Assembly (NCBI RefSeq): GCF_001310635.1
Contig: NZ_BAXR01000020.1
Coordinates: 1 to 53,735 of the forward strand
Source of the DNA: Bacillus sp. JCM 19034
Lineage (GTDB): Bacteria > Bacillota > Bacilli > Bacillales > Bacillaceae_D
Length of the DNA stretch: 53,735 bases
Direction: 5' to 3'
Shown here piece by piece: positions 19,874 through 29,024 of the stretch; positions within the stretch are counted from its first letter, which is position 1; each line of letters opens with the position of its first letter. A program made the translations under genes and the position numbers. The notes under the pieces were generated by a model. The model was not told where the DNA came from, did not search any database, and saw only the letters and a list, made by a program, of their open reading frames with translations.

Positions 19874-20020
19874 AAGAAATGATTGCGTTACTGCTTAGAG
19901 GTGGCGCCTTTTTACTTAGTTGCTAGTGATCATCATTGATCGTGAATTAGAGAAATTAATTTGCTAAATAAAGGTTTGCTAAATAGTAGCGACGGCTAAG
20001 TCCAATGTAGGAGGAAATTA

Positions 20021-20103
20021 TATATATCACATTATGATATATATGTAGACTGATATATCATGATGTGATATAATCTTTTAGATATATCGCTTTGTGATAT
20101 ATC
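20021..20103 (+). promoter_or_regulatory. Triple PadR-type operator over a promoter
   Basis: Three copies of the pattern GATATATC-N7-GATATATC (one or two changes) occupy 20021-20043, 20052-20074 and 20081-20103, spaced about 30 bases or three helical turns apart. The middle copy covers the spacer and -10 box of a candidate promoter TAGACT (20046-20051), N17, TATAAT (20069-20074). They lie just upstream of a PadR gene and probably mediate autoregulation. Confidence 0.75.
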
Positions 20104-20132
20104 ATAATCAAATATAAAGTGAGGTGCTAATT

Positions 20133-20450
20133 TTGAAAAAGACGGAACAATTAACAGATTCAATGTTCTATATTATGGCAGCTTTAACTGAACCAAGACA
20201 TGGCTACGCTATTATGAATCTAATTGAAGAGACAACAAAAGGGGCAGTTACGATAGGTCCGGCCTCCATGTATACAATTATTAAGAAGTTATTAAAACAA
20301 GAGTGGATCTATTTACATGATGGTACGGACTCAAGACGGAAAACATATTTACTTACTGATAAAGGTAGAGACGTATTGGAAGAAGATATAAGGATTAGAA
20401 AACGTCTGATTCAATTAGCAGAGGATGGATTAAAACAGGAGGGGAAATAA
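20133..20450 (+). CDS. PadR family transcriptional regulator
   Basis: This 105-residue winged-helix regulator has the PadR signature TDSMFYIMAALTEPRHGYAIM, then GPASMYTIIKKLLKQ and the wing SRRKTYLLTDKG. I chose the TTG at 20133, six bases after GAGGTG, giving the usual MKKTEQLTDS start, over the GTG at 20124. It belongs to a different PadR subtype from the protein at 11543. The next gene overlaps its stop codon. Confidence 0.92.
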   Translation: MKKTEQLTDSMFYIMAALTEPRHGYAIMNLIEETTKGAVTIGPASMYTIIKKLLKQEWIYLHDGTDSRRKTYLLTDKGRDVLEEDIRIRKRLIQLAEDGLKQEGK

Positions 20451-21175
20451 TGAAACAAACTAAATACGTCATGTCAGGTGGATTAGCTTTTTCAGAAGAG
20501 AAAGACATGGAGAAACTACGCCAATTTTCTTTAAAAGGTTGGCATGTTAGCAATTTTTCATTCATGGGATATACGCTTGAAAAAGGGCCTAGTTCGGATT
20601 ATATCTATAGTATTGATTATCGTTCTTTACACGATGAAGAGAGTGAGGAGTATTTCGGCTTTTTCGCCGCTTCCGGTTGGACCCATGTTACATCAGAGGG
20701 AGATATGCATTTGTTTCGTGCAACACCAGGAACGAAGCCGATTTATAGTGATCGCGAGACGCAAGCTGAGAAGCACGACCATTTAGGGAAATCGATGAAA
20801 TGGACTGCCATTTCAGTCATTTTCATAACAATACTCGTATGGCTAGGAGTGTTATTTAGTTCAGGCTCGCTCCAAGTGGTATTGGCTATAATTGCAGTTA
20901 TTTCCACTGTGATTACTATTCCAATGTCTTGGACTGTAACGGCAATATACAAAAATAAGTGGGAGACAGATGGTAAAAGACGTTTAGCAGCGATAACAAA
21001 AATGTTACCATTCCTTTTTCTTTTCTTGGTTGTAGTGAGCATTTTACTTGTAGTTAATGATTTACGAAGTGCCATTCGGATATTAACGTCGATGGCAATT
21101 GGAGGGGTTATCCTACCAACTGTTATTTGGATCATTATGTCATTGTATCATAAAATACGTAGAGGAAATTCGTAG
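20450..21175 (+). CDS. DUF2812 membrane protein, PadR partner
   Basis: This 241-residue protein has a soluble DUF2812 domain at about residues 1-105 (KYVMSGGLAFSEEKDMEKLR, then GFFAASGWTHV) followed by hydrophobic segments near residues 118-140, 143-165, 185-205 and 212-235. DUF2812 proteins are regularly encoded after PadR regulators; their role is unknown but membrane stress sensing is suspected. The ATG overlaps the PadR stop (TAATG), and GGAGGGG serves as ribosome site. Confidence 0.88.
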   Translation: MKQTKYVMSGGLAFSEEKDMEKLRQFSLKGWHVSNFSFMGYTLEKGPSSDYIYSIDYRSLHDEESEEYFGFFAASGWTHVTSEGDMHLFRATPGTKPIYSDRETQAEKHDHLGKSMKWTAISVIFITILVWLGVLFSSGSLQVVLAIIAVISTVITIPMSWTVTAIYKNKWETDGKRRLAAITKMLPFLFLFLVVVSILLVVNDLRSAIRILTSMAIGGVILPTVIWIIMSLYHKIRRGNS

Positions 21176-21182
21176 TAATTTT

Positions 21183-21222
21183 AAAGGGGCATTGAAAAGT
21201 ATTTACTTTTCAATGCCCCTTT
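21183..21222. terminator. Bidirectional terminator
   Basis: An 18-bp perfect stem, AAAGGGGCATTGAAAAGT with its complement around a 4-base loop, lies between the convergent DUF2812 and FrnE-like genes. Confidence 0.9.
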
Positions 21223-21256
21223 AGCAATTGCCTCTTTCGAATCAAAGGTGCGAACT

Positions 21257-21946
21257 TTAGCTACACCGATCATCACTACAAGTGCTATTGTGATTCTTTT
21301 CCTGTTCATTAAATGGTCCATCTTGCTCAATTACTTGCTGCAACGATTGAACGAAAACATCCGTTGGTTGAGCACCTGTAATGGCGTATTTTTTGTTAAT
21401 AAGGAAAAAGGGTACGCTGCGAATGTTATATTCTGAAGCTTGCTGCTGATCTTTACGAACGGATTCGATTAGGTCATCACTTTCTAGCATAGCTAAAACA
21501 GCATCTTGATCTAAGCCGACCTCAGTAGCGATTTCGGTAAGTGTTTTGTGATCTCCTATATGTTTACCTTCTGAAAAATAGGCTCGTAAAAGGCGTTCGG
21601 TCATTTGAGCCATTAACCCTTTTGATTTTGCATATAAAACTAGGCGGTGTGCATCGAATGTATTCGTCAAAACCATTCGGTCAAAATCAAAGTGCAAACC
21701 GGCTTTCTCAGCCATTTTGACAATGTTATTGCAATTAGCCTTTGCTTGATCATTACTCATCCCGTATTTTTCAGAAAGCTTTTCGTACATCGATTGATTG
21801 TTATGAACGCTTGCAGTTGGATCAAGTTCAAAGCATTTATAAACGACTTTAGTTGGTTCTTCAATTTGTTTGAGGGCATCCTCCAGATGCCTTTTGCCAA
21901 TATAGCAAAATGGTCAAGCGAAATCTGTCCACATTTCAATTAACAT
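21257..21946 (-). CDS. FrnE/DsbA-like oxidoreductase with in-frame TGA at the first CxxC position
   Basis: A thioredoxin-fold protein of about 229 residues. The ATG at 21946 lies behind AAGGAGG. The frame reads MLIEMWTDFA, then TGA (21916-21914), then PFCYIGKRHLEDAL, where the family has a CPFC active site. The frame is otherwise open to the natural stop, with the DsbA helical insert, the cis-proline SVPFF near residue 180 and a C-terminal CSDDRCS. The first downstream ATG (21790) has no ribosome site and would lose the active site, so initiation there is unlikely to be functional. Either TGA encodes selenocysteine, the gene is a nonsense mutant, or the base is wrong; selenocysteine is possible but unproven. 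Confidence 0.8.
21875..21916 (-). promoter_or_regulatory. SECIS-like stem-loop after the in-frame TGA
   Basis: On the coding strand, 22 bases after the TGA, GGCATC pairs perfectly with GATGCC around the 5-base loop TGGAG. Loop size, a G among the first two loop bases, and the 28-base distance from TGA to the loop fall within the range described for bacterial SECIS elements. A 6-bp stem can also arise by chance, so this is suggestive only. Confidence 0.3.
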
Positions 21947-22169
21947 GTTTAGTCCTCCTTTAAAGATCTAATGTTAGTATACAGAGTGAACAGTGTGAAG
22001 TCCAAACACTTGATTAGAGACTGCTTAAAAAGCTCTTATGAAACTAACATATTGTTCCACCTCTAAATGCTTATAATTATAAATTTTCTCTCTAAGAAAG
22101 ATAATGCAGGAATGAGTTATCTTGAAGGAGAAAGGATAATATACACATTATTTTATTGGGGGGACGTTC

Positions 22170-23723
22170 ATGTCAGAATTTTATCGCGTGCTTATCGTCG
22201 ATGATGAACTGTTAATTAGGCAAGGAATTAAGCATTACCTTGATTGGGAAAAAGCAGGTTACATCATTGTTGGCGAAGCTTCAAATGGCCAAGAAGCATT
22301 AGATCTTATTCCTCGATGCCAGCCCCACATTGTTTTAACTGATATTGTTATGCCCGTTATGGATGGTGAACAACTGACGAAGGAAGTGAAGCATCGTTAT
22401 CCAGACATACAGATTATTATTTTAAGTAGTTTCGGTGAGTATGATTATGTGCGAGCTGCTTTTCGTAATGGTGCGATAGATTATATTTTAAAACCAAAGC
22501 TAAATACGAAAGATCTTCATGATGTATTGACTAAAGCTGTACAACATATACCGAAAGGAACAGCAAAGAACCCCATTTTAACTAAAACAGTCATTTCTAC
22601 ATCTCATTTAGTTGAGAAAGTACTGGAAGGCTACAGCTCAAAGGAAGAAATTGAACAAATAAAAAAGACTTTTCAACATGATTTTTTTGCACTAATTGGT
22701 GTTTTTATAAAGAATCAAAATGAAAGCGATAACAAAACTAAAGTGAAGCATGCTAATTCTTGCTTAAAGCCTTTTCACCAACAACATGTACAGCAGTTCG
22801 ATTACCTATGGATCAAAGATGAGAAAAGAATCGCAATCGGGCTATTAAATATCGCACAAAGGGATTTAGTTGATAAGTTAAAAGGATTTCTTCATTCACC
22901 TTCCGTTTCATTTGTCTTGACGTCCACTTGTGAAATTGAGGAATTGCGTCACGTTTACCAACAGGAATGGAATGAATTAATTCAATTATCTTTTTATTTT
23001 CCCAATCAAGCAGTTTGCGTGAAATCTGATGTCCCGACTTATGATAAGGAGGAGACGTTTAATTTAGATTGGTTTACAGCGGAAATGAAAAAGGGTCACT
23101 ATGATTTGGCTTTTCAATACTTACGGAAATATAGTCAATTTTTAGTGGGAAATGCCTATTTAAGTATAAAAGAGTTTCGTAGCTTTTTTAACCATATATT
23201 CTTTACAGTGACAATTTTATTAAAAAATCAAGGTTTCAAAAAGTCATTGTTAGAGCAGGTAAAGTACACGTATGTTGCCATGGTGAGCGAAGCAACGAAT
23301 GCGAATCAAGTTGTTGATTGTATGGATCGCTTTATTGAAGAAATAGATATAGCAGTAAGTAAGGAAAGTGTGAACGAAGGTGAGGGGAATATTCAGCGAA
23401 TTATTGAGTATATTTCTTGCCATTTTCATGAGCCGATTAGTTTGCAGGCAGTAGCAGAGGTATTCCACTTCAATCCTTCTTACTTATCTACACAATTTTC
23501 TAATCATATGAAGGTCGGATTTAACGAATACGTCAACCGAATTCGCATAGAACATGCTTGTAAGCATTTGATAACAAAGGAGAAGTCGATCGCTGAAATA
23601 AGTGAGCTTGTTGGCTATTCAGATCATAGTTATTTTTGTAAGGTTTTTAAGAAAATGAAGGGCGTCTCACCAAGTCAATATCGACGCAAGCAACGAAATC
23701 AACAACTGCGAGAGTTGGGATAA
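22170..23723 (+). CDS. Response regulator, YesN type (REC plus AraC HTH)
   Basis: This 517-residue protein has an N-terminal receiver domain (VLIVDDELLIRQGI, phosphoacceptor Asp in VLTDIVMPVMDG near residue 56, Lys in YILKPK). A middle region of unknown fold follows, and an AraC/XylS double helix-turn-helix fills the last 100 residues (LQAVAEVFHFNPSYLSTQF, then GYSDHSYFCKVFKK). YesN-type regulators activate adjacent sugar ABC operons when phosphorylated by the partner kinase encoded one base downstream. GGGGGGA precedes the ATG. Confidence 0.93.
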   Translation: MSEFYRVLIVDDELLIRQGIKHYLDWEKAGYIIVGEASNGQEALDLIPRCQPHIVLTDIVMPVMDGEQLTKEVKHRYPDIQIIILSSFGEYDYVRAAFRNGAIDYILKPKLNTKDLHDVLTKAVQHIPKGTAKNPILTKTVISTSHLVEKVLEGYSSKEEIEQIKKTFQHDFFALIGVFIKNQNESDNKTKVKHANSCLKPFHQQHVQQFDYLWIKDEKRIAIGLLNIAQRDLVDKLKGFLHSPSVSFVLTSTCEIEELRHVYQQEWNELIQLSFYFPNQAVCVKSDVPTYDKEETFNLDWFTAEMKKGHYDLAFQYLRKYSQFLVGNAYLSIKEFRSFFNHIFFTVTILLKNQGFKKSLLEQVKYTYVAMVSEATNANQVVDCMDRFIEEIDIAVSKESVNEGEGNIQRIIEYISCHFHEPISLQAVAEVFHFNPSYLSTQFSNHMKVGFNEYVNRIRIEHACKHLITKEKSIAEISELVGYSDHSYFCKVFKKMKGVSPSQYRRKQRNQQLRELG

Positions 23724-23724
23724 C

Positions 23725-25506
23725 ATGATTCCAAAACGTTTTCAGCATAGAAGTTTATTTATTAAATTGTTTGTAATAACAGTCGTGATGATGATGATCG
23801 TCTCGACTGTTATTACGTGGACAGCGATTCGGATGTCTGAACGATTTTTCATTAATACGTTTAGCATTACAAATACACAAATTTTGGAGCAAATAGAAGG
23901 ATCAATCGATACGTTTCATTATTCGATCGTGATGGCGTCGAACCAATTAATGCAAAATACACAAATGAAAAGCTATTTATCTGAGGAGTACTCAAATCTT
24001 GAATTACTTAATTCCTATTATTATATGGATCAAGAAATAGAACGAACTAAACGTTTTTTTAGTGCTCATGATGTTGGTGTTCTTATTGCTGGGGATAACG
24101 GTCGAGTATATACGTCGGAACGCTCGCAATGGCCGATTTCAGATAAAGAGTTATATGCAAATGATATTACGAAGATGTCACTGTTAAACCCACGAAAGAT
24201 GCTTTATCAAACCGATCCGACTGCGAGAGTTCCGATTATTGTGATTTCTAGAGCTTTCTTAGATCGTACGAAACAATCAACGTATGGTGTGATGTACTTT
24301 ACAATTCGCGAGGCTGATTTTCAAGCTTTTTATGAAAGCTATACATCGCCAGGCAATGATATTTTGTTAATGAATGCTGCTGGTGAGGTTGTGTCAAGCA
24401 ATCGCAATGATTTAATAGGCAAGCAGGACTGGAGTTTATTACAATATTCACAGCAAATCGCAAATAGTGAGACAGGGTATTTAACGACAACGATCGATGA
24501 TGCAGAGCATATTATTTTTTCTTCGTATATTCCAGCGATTGATTTGTATTTAGTCAATACGTTAAATAAGGATATTGTGTTTGCGGATTTAATTGATACA
24601 AGAGCAATTTTCCTCTTATGTATGTTGATCACATTGGGGGCGGTTTTTATTATTTTTTTCGTGACCCAAAAAATAACTAATTCGATTTCAACATTAGTTA
24701 GAGAAATCGGTTACGTTTCTGAAAATCAATTTGGCTTTTATATAACGTTACAGGATACGTATGAAACGAAGAAGATTGGACGTGCTTTTAATCGAATGCT
24801 TGATGAGTTGCATACGTATGTGGACAAAGTTATAGAAAGCGAGAAGAAAAAGCGTCAAGCAGAATTTGCAGCACTACAACAACAAATTAATCCCCATTTT
24901 TTATACAATACTTTAACGTCGGTACAATTCCTTGTACAGCAAGGTAACAAGGAAGAAGCCGTCAGTACGATTCATTCCCTTATTTCATTGTTGCAGGGGA
25001 CGTTAAATAACGGGAACGAGATGGTAACGGTTAAACAAGAAATGGAGCATTTAAAGCATTATGTCATTATTCAACAAAGGCGTTATGGTGCGCGTATCCA
25101 TGTTGATTATTTTATTGATGAGCAAACTTTATCGTTTTTGATTCCGAAGCTCATATTACAGCCTTTTGTGGAAAACGCGTTTTTCCATGCTTTTAATGAA
25201 CAAGATCAAGGATACATCCACATTTTTATATCGAAAGAACAGAACTTGCTCCTATGCGAAGTAATAGACAATGGCAAAGGGATGGATTTGAATGGAGAAC
25301 AACTAGATATTGGGAAACGAAGCCGCTCATCATTTTTTAAAGGAATAGGCATTAAAAACGTCAATGAACGAATTCAGTTTTTATATGGGGAGTCTTATGG
25401 GGTACATGTTTATAGTGAAAAAATGAAAGGGACAAACATTAAGTTAACATTACCGATCCAACATATAGAAAATGTCCAAATTTCTAAAGATACTCCAAAT
25501 GAGTAG
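23725..25506 (+). CDS. Sensor histidine kinase, YesM type
   Basis: This 593-residue membrane kinase has a transmembrane helix near residues 13-33, an extracellular cache-like sensing domain to about 290, and a second helix near 295-315. A HAMP linker follows, then the His_kinase domain with phosphoacceptor His in QQQINPHFLYNTL near residue 391, and a HATPase domain with LILQPFVENAFFHAF (N box) and DNGKGM (G box). It pairs with the upstream regulator and very likely senses the solute handled by the ABC transporter that follows. Confidence 0.93.
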   Translation: MIPKRFQHRSLFIKLFVITVVMMMIVSTVITWTAIRMSERFFINTFSITNTQILEQIEGSIDTFHYSIVMASNQLMQNTQMKSYLSEEYSNLELLNSYYYMDQEIERTKRFFSAHDVGVLIAGDNGRVYTSERSQWPISDKELYANDITKMSLLNPRKMLYQTDPTARVPIIVISRAFLDRTKQSTYGVMYFTIREADFQAFYESYTSPGNDILLMNAAGEVVSSNRNDLIGKQDWSLLQYSQQIANSETGYLTTTIDDAEHIIFSSYIPAIDLYLVNTLNKDIVFADLIDTRAIFLLCMLITLGAVFIIFFVTQKITNSISTLVREIGYVSENQFGFYITLQDTYETKKIGRAFNRMLDELHTYVDKVIESEKKKRQAEFAALQQQINPHFLYNTLTSVQFLVQQGNKEEAVSTIHSLISLLQGTLNNGNEMVTVKQEMEHLKHYVIIQQRRYGARIHVDYFIDEQTLSFLIPKLILQPFVENAFFHAFNEQDQGYIHIFISKEQNLLLCEVIDNGKGMDLNGEQLDIGKRSRSSFFKGIGIKNVNERIQFLYGESYGVHVYSEKMKGTNIKLTLPIQHIENVQISKDTPNE

Positions 25507-25589
25507 AAACGTAAACGATAAAAAACTCCAATTATCACTAGAAATCATCCTAACGGTATAAATAGATAAGATGGTAGACTTTTCACAAA

Positions 25590-25605
25590 AGGAAAACGCT
25601 TACAA
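25590..25605 (+). promoter_or_regulatory. Candidate cre site (CcpA) upstream of the sugar ABC operon
   Basis: AGGAAAACGCTTACAA fits the cre consensus WTGNAARCGNWWNCAW with one mismatch. It lies between a possible -10 box (TATAAA, 25557-25562) and the start of the binding-protein gene, a position where CcpA would act as a roadblock. Inference only. Confidence 0.55.
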
Positions 25606-25627
25606 TAAAACGATAGGGGGATTTATG

Positions 25628-26956
25628 ATGAAAAAATGGTTGATAGCAGTTTTATTAGTAGTACTGCTTGGGTTAGTAGCTTGTTCGAACGCTTCCGACC
25701 AATCGGCAGCACAAAATGGTAATGGTGATTCAGATACGACTGGTGATGTCGAAGCAACAGGAGGAGATGGAAAGATTACGATTTGGGCTTGGGATGTTAA
25801 TTTTAACATTAAAGCTCTTGAAATTGCTCAAGAACATTATCAGTCAATCAATCCAAATATTGAATTTGAAGTAATTGAGAATGCTCAAGATGATATTGTT
25901 CAAAGATTAAATACGAGTTTAAGTTCTGGGACAACAAGAGGTTTACCGAATATTGTCTTAATTGAGGATTATCGTGCACAAAGCTTCTTAAATGCGTACC
26001 CAGACTCCTTTCACCCTATAACAGGTTCATTTAATGCAGAAGATTTCGCTCCATATAAATTAGCACCTACAAGCTATGACGGCGAAAATTATGGACTTCC
26101 ATTTGATACAGGTGTAACAGGTTTATTCGTACGTACTGATTATTTAGAAGATGCCGGATATACAGCTGACGATCTATCTAATATTGACTGGTACGAATAT
26201 ATTGAAATAGGAAAAGATGTGTATGAAGCAACGGGGAAGAAAATGATTACAACAGATCCGAGTGATTTAGGTTTAATTCGGACAATGATTCAATCGGCAG
26301 GATCTTGGTATATGGAGGATGACGGAATTACACCAAATCTAGCAAACAACGAAGCTTTAAAAGCAGCGTTTACAGTTTATAAGGATATGGTTGAAGAAGA
26401 TATTATGGGTTTCCATTCGGACTGGAGTCAATTTTTACAAGGATTTAATAGTGGCGACGTTGCATCAGTTCAAACAGGGAACTGGATTAGTCCATCAATA
26501 AAGGCTGAGGAATCTCAAGCTGGTTTATGGCAAGTAGTTGAACAGCCGAGATTATCCGGGGTTGATGGTGCCGTCAATGCTTCAAACTTAGGTGGATCGT
26601 CATGGTATGTGTTAGATGTAGATGGGAAAGAGGATGCCGTCGAATTCTTAGTACAAACATTTGGTTCAAATATTGATTTTTATCAAGATCTCGTAACAGA
26701 AATCGGAGCAATTGGAACGTATATGCCAGCAGCTGAAGGAGAGGCATATCAATATGGAGATGACTATTTCCAAGGACAGAGTATCATTGCAACTTTCTCA
26801 GAATGGGCGGAGTTGATTCCACAAATCAATTACGGTATGCACACGTATGCAATTGATGACATTCTTGTTGTTGAGATGCAAAATTATTTAAACGGGAAGG
26901 ACTTAGATGAGGCGTTAGCAGATGCACAAGCACAAGCAGAAGCTTCTTTAAATTAA
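25628..26956 (+). CDS. Sugar ABC transporter substrate-binding lipoprotein (CUT1)
   Basis: This secreted lipoprotein of about 442 residues has a signal peptide ending in the lipobox GLVAC and an acidic, Gly-rich linker. A family 1 solute-binding domain follows (ITIWAWDVNFNIKALEIAQEH, then GLPFDTGVTGLFVRTDYLED). I chose the ATG at 25628, seven bases after AGGGGG; 25625 is equally in frame, and the ATG at 25571 is too far upstream. It is the ligand-capturing part of the transporter formed with the two permeases that follow. Confidence 0.9.
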   Translation: MKKWLIAVLLVVLLGLVACSNASDQSAAQNGNGDSDTTGDVEATGGDGKITIWAWDVNFNIKALEIAQEHYQSINPNIEFEVIENAQDDIVQRLNTSLSSGTTRGLPNIVLIEDYRAQSFLNAYPDSFHPITGSFNAEDFAPYKLAPTSYDGENYGLPFDTGVTGLFVRTDYLEDAGYTADDLSNIDWYEYIEIGKDVYEATGKKMITTDPSDLGLIRTMIQSAGSWYMEDDGITPNLANNEALKAAFTVYKDMVEEDIMGFHSDWSQFLQGFNSGDVASVQTGNWISPSIKAEESQAGLWQVVEQPRLSGVDGAVNASNLGGSSWYVLDVDGKEDAVEFLVQTFGSNIDFYQDLVTEIGAIGTYMPAAEGEAYQYGDDYFQGQSIIATFSEWAELIPQINYGMHTYAIDDILVVEMQNYLNGKDLDEALADAQAQAEASLN

Positions 26957-27033
26957 AAAAGAGCATTTGTCCTAGGAGGGATAAGCCTTTTAGGACATAG
27001 CTTTTTATGAAAAAGGAGAAAGGAGTGGAAAGG

Positions 27034-27966
27034 GTGCTAACTACAAAACAAGAAAATCAACCTATGAAGCTGCAACCCAAACGTACAATAACTGGTCAAA
27101 ACTTGAAAAAAAACATGATAGGCTGGTCATTTGTCCTCTTAGCAGTTTTCATGATTGGCTTATTCTATTTTTATCCGATGGTCCGAGCTCTAATTTTATC
27201 ATTTCAATCAGGGTCGGGAAATAACTTAGAATTTATTGGATTTTCAAATTATATTAGGCTTTTTTCTGATCCTGTTTTTATTACAGCAGTGCAAAATACA
27301 GTTCTATATTTTTTAATTCAAGTACCAGTGATGTTAATATTGGCACTGTTCTTTTCAGTTTTGCTGAATGATCGGAATTTAAAAGGTCGAAGCTTTTTTC
27401 GGATTGCAATCTTTCTACCTTGTGTAACGTCACTTGTTGCATATTCTGTCGTATTTAAATACATGTTTGGGCCTGATGGATTTATTAATATCATGCTTAT
27501 AAATATGGCACTTATCCAAGAGCCGATTCAATGGTTAACCGATTCTTTTTGGGCAAAAGTGACAATTATTATTGCGATAACATGGAGGTGGACGGGTTAT
27601 AATATGATTTTTTACTTGTCAGCTTTGCAAAATATTAACCCTTCCATTTATGAAGCGGCTCGAATAGATGGAGCGTCTGCTTTTACCCAGTTTTTTAAAA
27701 TTACGATTCCACTATTAAAACCAATTATTTTATTTACATCGATTATGTCAACGATTGGGACACTTCAATTATTTGATGAGGTGATGAATATAACGGGTGG
27801 AGGTCCAGGAAATGCCACGCTGACGATCTCACAATATATTTATAATATTTCATTTAAGTACACTCCTGATTTTGGTTATGCGGCAACGGTATCGTATGCG
27901 ATTGTCGTCATGGTCGTGTTCTTCTCAATTATTCAGTTTAAAGTAGCAGGTGATAAAAATGCGTAG
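27034..27966 (+). CDS. Sugar ABC permease, MalF/UgpA type
   Basis: About 310 residues with six hydrophobic segments and the CUT1 permease motif INPSIYEAARIDGASAFTQF, whose EAA-x3-G loop binds the ATPase. The GTG at 27034 follows AAAGGAG with 8-base spacing and is preferred to the ATG at 27007. The last bases overlap the second permease gene. No ATPase gene is in this operon, so a shared MsmX/UgpC-type ATPase encoded elsewhere must serve it. Confidence 0.9.
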   Translation: MLTTKQENQPMKLQPKRTITGQNLKKNMIGWSFVLLAVFMIGLFYFYPMVRALILSFQSGSGNNLEFIGFSNYIRLFSDPVFITAVQNTVLYFLIQVPVMLILALFFSVLLNDRNLKGRSFFRIAIFLPCVTSLVAYSVVFKYMFGPDGFINIMLINMALIQEPIQWLTDSFWAKVTIIIAITWRWTGYNMIFYLSALQNINPSIYEAARIDGASAFTQFFKITIPLLKPIILFTSIMSTIGTLQLFDEVMNITGGGPGNATLTISQYIYNISFKYTPDFGYAATVSYAIVVMVVFFSIIQFKVAGDKNA

Positions 27967-28783
27967 CGTTAAACGAATGTTCGTATATTTGTTTTTATCT
28001 ATAGCAGCGTTGATTTCGATTCTCCCTTTTCTATGGATGGTTGTTAGTTCAACGAATCGTTCTGTCGATGTAACAGGTGGAAGGTTAATTCCAGGAACTC
28101 ATCTAGTAGAAAATGTGAGAAACTTGTTTGCTACTGTTGATATTGTGCAAGCTCTTTGGAACTCGACATTGATTGCTGTTGGTACGACTGTACTCGCTTT
28201 ATTAATTGGGTCACTCGCAGGTTACGGATTTGAAATTTACAGAAGCAGAACGAAGGATATTGTTTTCTCGATATTATTGTTATCGATGATGATTCCTTTT
28301 GCGGCTCTAATGGTACCACTCTTTCAGTTATTTGGGACGATCTCATATATCATTCCAGCGATTGGGATTGATACGCTAGCGGCTGCAGCTCTTCCAACAA
28401 TTACGACTGCGTTTTTAATCTTTTTATTTAGACAAAATACAAAGTTCTTTCCAAAAGATATTTTAGAAGCTGCAAGAATTGATGGTGTTTCAGAGATTGG
28501 CATATTCTTTCGGATTTACATGCCGACAATGAAAGCAACGTATGCAGCAGCAGCGATCATTACATTTATGAATAGCTGGAATAATTATCTTTGGCCATTA
28601 GTTGTCTTACAGTCGCAGGATCGCCAGACAATTCCGTTATTAATCTCTACATTAGGCTCCAGTTATTCACCTGATTACGGTTTAATAATGACAGCAATAG
28701 TGATTGCAACGCTACCAACAGCTGTTATTTTCTTTTTAATGCAGCGTCACTTTGTCGCTGGTATGTTAGGTTCAATAAAATGA
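27959..28783 (+). CDS. Sugar ABC permease, MalG/UgpE type
   Basis: About 274 residues with six hydrophobic segments; the EAA loop is ILEAARIDGVSEIGIF. I chose the ATG at 27959, which lies five bases after AGGTGA inside the end of the preceding gene, instead of the GTG at 27950. It forms a heterodimeric channel with the MalF-type permease. Confidence 0.9.
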   Translation: MRSVKRMFVYLFLSIAALISILPFLWMVVSSTNRSVDVTGGRLIPGTHLVENVRNLFATVDIVQALWNSTLIAVGTTVLALLIGSLAGYGFEIYRSRTKDIVFSILLLSMMIPFAALMVPLFQLFGTISYIIPAIGIDTLAAAALPTITTAFLIFLFRQNTKFFPKDILEAARIDGVSEIGIFFRIYMPTMKATYAAAAIITFMNSWNNYLWPLVVLQSQDRQTIPLLISTLGSSYSPDYGLIMTAIVIATLPTAVIFFLMQRHFVAGMLGSIK

Positions 28784-28794
28784 GTGGTCTACGC

Positions 28795-28818
28795 TCCCCC
28801 TAAAAGCACTTAGGGGGA
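28795..28818 (+). terminator. Stem-loop after the ABC operon
   Basis: TCCCCCTAA pairs with TTAGGGGGA around a 6-base loop. No T-run follows, so it may be an RNA-stabilising 3' structure or a weak terminator. The remaining gap up to 29024 is AT-rich; a short GCTTAC/GTAAGC repeat lies near 28980. Confidence 0.5.
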
Positions 28819-29024
28819 CGTATTAATGTCCAATTGTATTTGATAAGCTATCATTTCCTATATTGTTTAGCATTTATATACATGCTAAAGTTAATGTCTG
28901 GTAGGTCATAAATTTTCTTAGGTTTAATCTTTAGTTTGTAGAGTGACTGAACTAAGTTATTAAATATACAATGAAAGGGCTTACAATGAAGGTAAGCTAA
29001 TTTAAATAAAGGGGGAATTGCAGT

